A DNA stretch of 64,000 nucleotides, taken from the NCBI GenBank assembly GCA_028284415.1, contig JANQRU010000007.1, forward strand, positions 434,001 through 498,000. Reading direction: 5' to 3'. The position numbers were made by a program, and so were the translations under genes. Positions 60,979 to 64,000 of this stretch are shown in pieces. Source of the stretch: Pyrinomonadaceae bacterium. GTDB lineage: Bacteria; Acidobacteriota; Blastocatellia; Pyrinomonadales; Pyrinomonadaceae. How positions within the stretch are numbered: the first letter of the stretch is position 1; each line of letters begins with the position of its first letter. Under the pieces are notes generated by a model. The model did no database searches, was not told the origin of the DNA, and saw only the letters and a list, made by a program, of their open reading frames with translations.

Positions 60979-62934
60979 TTAATTTGTATATATGGACTGT
61001 TTATTTCTTATGAAAACTTTGCCTTCTGCTTGGACATTAAAGTTATATTTATGAACCCCTTGTCCGATTGTCCATTTGGTTTTGCCACTATTTTCAAGGG
61101 CAGAATCAAAGCCTTCTACCGATGTTTCAACATTGGCGTAAACTTTTGCATTGGTGTCTTCCGGTAATGTAACGGTGATATTTCCATCAGCAGTTCTGGA
61201 ATATATTTTTTTAAAGTTTCCTTCAAGCATTGTTTCACCATCAACAGTTTCTGACCAAACTTTACCATCGAATCCAACAACGCGAATCATACCATCTTGT
61301 GATTTAACTCTTAATTCTCCGTCTGCATCACGAACATTGATCGAATTATCTTGCCCGAACAATCTCAATTGTCCTGAGACTCCTTCGAGTCTTATTTCTT
61401 TGTTCGTATGTATCCGGAGATTCGACTTTTTTGGCACAAATACCTCCACTCGAACTTTATTAGATCTATTTGGTGAAATACCGAGGGCGTCCGAGTCTTT
61501 ATTCACAACTCTGATTTCTACATCAGAATTAACTTTGTTAGCTTTATCTTTTTTATTGTGTCTAACGCTTACTTGAGGCTCATCCTGACTACGGTTGCGA
61601 ACAATCCGTGTGATTGAATAGCTGATCTCAGGTTTGTTCCATCCTCGAACTTGGACTGAACAATTATCCGCATCAATTTTCACATCGGGGATTCCCTTTA
61701 CTTCAAAAGAATCACTTTTTTCTACAATGTAAGGTGATCTCGATAAGCGAACTGAATCTGCGATGCGTGCCAACTCTGCTGTTTGGGCTAAACGTGCCGC
61801 TTCGATCTGTTTTTCAATCTCTGCGTTATCAATTGCTTCAGCGGCTTTTTTCAAAGCTTCGGCGTTAATTCTATCAAGTTTAGGCTTAATTTTGGACATT
61901 TCCTTTTGAGCCTCTTTCATTGCCTTTTCGATCTCTTTTTTGTTTACGATTACTGCTTTATTTCGAGATTCTCTAATGATCTTATTTATATTCTTATTGA
62001 CACGATTCATATTTAATTCAAGCCTCATCTCAAATGAATCATCAAAATCATCAGAATTTTTATTTGGCAATAGATTAACCGCCGGATTAGGTGTTCCACC
62101 ATCGTCTTTACGCTTGATGTGTAAACCGCCATTCACACTATTGAGTTTGATCTTCACATCACCTGAACCAATTCTGCCGTAGAGGTCGCGTCCAACATAT
62201 TTACCTTTGCGGACGGGCAAACCAAAATCATTGGTGATACTGCCGTTTGTAGTGTCTGCTCTGACAGTTGCATTTGCTGCCGAAGGAATCGTCAAGCGTA
62301 CGCTTCCATTGACTGTGCCTAAAGAAATTATTGAGTCATTATTTAATTGGCTGAAATCAACAACAACGCTTCCATTGACCGTAGAAAGTTTAGCAGTCCC
62401 TCTCAAATTGGTTGCTCTGACTGCTCCATTCACAGCCGAAACAACCGTATAATTGGTCATATCGGAAACTTTGACCGAACCATTAACACTTTCAACCTCA
62501 TCCAAAACAGCTGTTCTTGGAACTTTTAGTCTGAAATTAACTTGCAGTTTGCCATATCTTCTGTATTTACTACCGCTTCTTTTTTTCCAAGGTTTGTAGT
62601 CTGTTTCAAGTGAAAATTTACTTTGACTCTCATCAATCACAATTTCTACATCTGACAGACGCTCTTTTGAATCAGCTATTTTAATGGCTTCGAGGTAAAT
62701 CTCAGGTTTGTCCCAGGCTTCTATTATGATTGAGCCATTTATATTTGAGATTTCGATCTTCCCGTCTGAATTAAATGGATAAGTTTTTTCAAAACGCTCT
62801 GTTTCATCAGCAGATTGTTTTTTTACTGTCTTTGTCTTTTTCTTCGTATAAGTATTTTGATAATTGCTAACGGGTAAATCAGTTCCGGATACAAAAACTG
62901 CTCCCATGATAAGTAAAGATGATAGCCAAGACAT
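60979..62934 (-). CDS. DUF4097-type adhesin-like beta-repeat protein
   Basis: 651 residues from a GGAG ribosome site. Signal peptide about 1-20. The first half is a DUF4097 region with repeating VNGSV units (SVNGSVKVSD, AVNGAVRATN, TVNGSVVVDF, TVNGSVRLTI). A charged coiled coil (about 330-400, KKEIEKAMKEAQKEMSKIKP) follows, then a second DUF4097-type beta region (SVQVRGWNKPEISYSITRIV, VRVEVFVPKKSNLRIHTNKE) to the end. DUF4097 proteins form beta-helical surfaces and are thought to be adhesins or anti-sigma partners; no function is assigned. Confidence 0.88.
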   Translation of the reverse strand: MSWLSSLLIMGAVFVSGTDLPVSNYQNTYTKKKTKTVKKQSADETERFEKTYPFNSDGKIEISNINGSIIIEAWDKPEIYLEAIKIADSKERLSDVEIVIDESQSKFSLETDYKPWKKRSGSKYRRYGKLQVNFRLKVPRTAVLDEVESVNGSVKVSDMTNYTVVSAVNGAVRATNLRGTAKLSTVNGSVVVDFSQLNNDSIISLGTVNGSVRLTIPSAANATVRADTTNGSITNDFGLPVRKGKYVGRDLYGRIGSGDVKIKLNSVNGGLHIKRKDDGGTPNPAVNLLPNKNSDDFDDSFEMRLELNMNRVNKNINKIIRESRNKAVIVNKKEIEKAMKEAQKEMSKIKPKLDRINAEALKKAAEAIDNAEIEKQIEAARLAQTAELARIADSVRLSRSPYIVEKSDSFEVKGIPDVKIDADNCSVQVRGWNKPEISYSITRIVRNRSQDEPQVSVRHNKKDKANKVNSDVEIRVVNKDSDALGISPNRSNKVRVEVFVPKKSNLRIHTNKEIRLEGVSGQLRLFGQDNSINVRDADGELRVKSQDGMIRVVGFDGKVWSETVDGETMLEGNFKKIYSRTADGNITVTLPEDTNAKVYANVETSVEGFDSALENSGKTKWTIGQGVHKYNFNVQAEGKVFIRNKQSIYTN

Positions 62935-63246
62935 TATTTATATTCTCCTTTATAAACTTGTGTATGGAATAAATTTTAGGTTTATTTCCTTTATCTAGTT
63001 ACAAAACACCACGAGTATTTCATTTATGACAATTTTTTTCGAAATTTCGTTTAACCGTTTTGTAATGCTGTTTAAATATGGTTTTTATGGTAAAATCTCG
63101 GTGATTAAGTGGCTCTCTCATTATTCCTATTTAATCGTTTCAGATTAATACAACATTTTCCCATCAACATTCATCTGACGCATTTACTTTATATAAACGA
63201 TTTGATAATTTTATTTGTTTGATTAGGTTTTTATACGGAGAAAATG
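62935..63246. other. 312-bp AT-rich divergent spacer
   Basis: It separates the DUF4097 gene from the PHP gene. I see the ribosome sites of both genes but no repeat or RNA gene. Confidence 0.5.
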
Positions 63247-64000
63247 ATGAATTTAAAACAAACGCAATTGCATATTTTGCACAAACCTGAAAATTTGGGC
63301 AAAAAAGCCAAAACAGGCGTTTCTCTCCATTGTCATACTCAAAATTCCAAAGAGATGTTGGACTTCGTTCCGCACTACGCTGAAAAACTTCCGGTAATCT
63401 CATATTTTTGGAAAAGAGAAAGAAAAAACTACATAGAGCGCGAAGGTAGAGGATTGGATTTTTCAACTGCTTTTTGGGAACCTCCAATGACTGCCTATGA
63501 TGTATATAAAATTGAACAAAAGCAATTAAATGATGCTGGACTCGATGGAATTGTTTCCATCACTGACCACGACAGCATCAAATCCAATTGGCAAGTTCTC
63601 GAGGAAGTAGATAAAAAGAAAGCCCCTATTTCGCTCGAATGGACTGTTCCATTTGAATATGGATTTTTCCACGTAGGAGTTCACAATCTACCTAAAGAAA
63701 GAGCTGATGAGCTAACACAAATTTTACTCTCATATTCTTTTAGTGAAGACGAAGAACCTAATAAAAAAAGATTGCATGAGCTTTTTGAAATGCTCAATGA
63801 ATTACCGGAAGTTCTGGTAATTCTGAATCATCCGCTCTGGGATATAGAAATTGTCGGTCAAGAACGTCACGAAATTCTTCTCAAGGGATTTATTAAAGAA
63901 TATGGAAAGTGGATTCACGCTTTTGAGATCAATGGATTCCGCTCTTGGTCTGAGAACAAAGGTGTTATCGAATTAGCCGAAGCTTTGGGCTTCCCTATCG
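63247..64000 (+). CDS. PHP-domain metal-dependent phosphoesterase-like protein, cut by window end
   Basis: The frame opens at an ATG at 63247 (GGAG 7 bases upstream; a second ATG 3 bases earlier is possible) and runs through the window end, so at least 251 residues with the C-terminus missing. PHP motifs: the first HxH in GVSLHCHTQNSKEML, the DGIVSITDHDSIKSN motif and NHPLWDIEIVG. A long insert (KRERKNYIEREGRGLDFSTA) lies between motifs 1 and 2. PHP proteins are metal phosphoesterases or polymerase-associated nucleases; no specific function can be fixed. Confidence 0.85.
   Translation, partial: MNLKQTQLHILHKPENLGKKAKTGVSLHCHTQNSKEMLDFVPHYAEKLPVISYFWKRERKNYIEREGRGLDFSTAFWEPPMTAYDVYKIEQKQLNDAGLDGIVSITDHDSIKSNWQVLEEVDKKKAPISLEWTVPFEYGFFHVGVHNLPKERADELTQILLSYSFSEDEEPNKKRLHELFEMLNELPEVLVILNHPLWDIEIVGQERHEILLKGFIKEYGKWIHAFEINGFRSWSENKGVIELAEALGFPI

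Overview
The window is one AT-rich (roughly 35-40% GC by eye) bacterial chromosome segment, densely coding on both strands, with no tRNA, rRNA, CRISPR array or intact insertion sequence that I could see. Gene content points to Acidobacteriota, most likely the Blastocatellia/Pyrinomonadales side. The clues are two VWFA-related proteins of the acidobacterial type, a winged-helix/PD40 beta-propeller sensor, a PA-IL-like (LecA) domain protein, a DUF5916/CBM9-like outer-membrane protein, DUF4252 and DUF4097 proteins, and a small zinc-ribbon-like HTH protein. This placement is inference from families.

Layout. (1) 1-775: end of a DUF3500 gene. (2) 793-20054: a mostly minus-strand catabolic island, interrupted by three secreted-protein genes (7274-10082). 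It encodes an acyl-CoA ligase, an amidohydrolase-2 enzyme, a flavin monooxygenase, a DUF4437 cupin, a GntR regulator, a dihydropyrimidinase/hydantoinase-type enzyme, an MFS carrier, a YCII protein, a HyuB-type hydantoinase subunit, an N-carbamoylsarcosine amidase/maleamate amidohydrolase-type isochorismatase, a GNAT enzyme, a class III CoA-transferase and an HMG-CoA-lyase-family enzyme. Together these look like uptake, ring oxidation, amide/ureide hydrolysis and CoA-dependent cleavage of a nitrogen-containing (possibly heterocyclic) compound; the substrate is unknown. Between the GntR and hydantoinase genes is a short gene (13390-13620) with an in-frame UGA in a CxxU redox motif: a SelW/SelT/SelH-type (Rdx) selenoprotein, with a candidate SECIS hairpin just downstream of the UGA. 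Ordinary ORF calling would miss it.

(3) 20118-25777: secreted and signalling genes (CpeT-like, SnoaL-like, PA-IL-like, VWFA, AlbA_2) with striking palindromes and terminators, ending in a small thioredoxin-fold gene divergent from an HxlR regulator that shares its operator-like inverted repeat. (4) 26273-35646: housekeeping genes folK, panB, a GH-A-like glycosidase, panC, maf, a DUF721 gene, a ParDE-type toxin-antitoxin pair directly in front of gatC, a hemolysin III protein and gatA. (5) 35711-46801: a GGDEF-EAL protein, a subtilase with Met-Ser-Asp-Gly hexapeptide repeats, an oligopeptidase B, small envelope proteins, and REP-like inverted repeats. (6) 47002-54064: a winged-helix/PD40 sensor whose upstream region carries direct repeats at 11-bp spacing that recur before a lipoprotein gene; then an ECF sigma operon (sigma, putative anti-sigma, two DUF4252-type proteins, VWFA protein). 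(7) 54327-64000: citrate synthase, SAM hydrolase, a Gly-zipper surface protein, DUF5916, DUF4097 and the start of a PHP-domain gene.

Most transcription units end in clear stem-loop terminators, several of them bidirectional between convergent genes.
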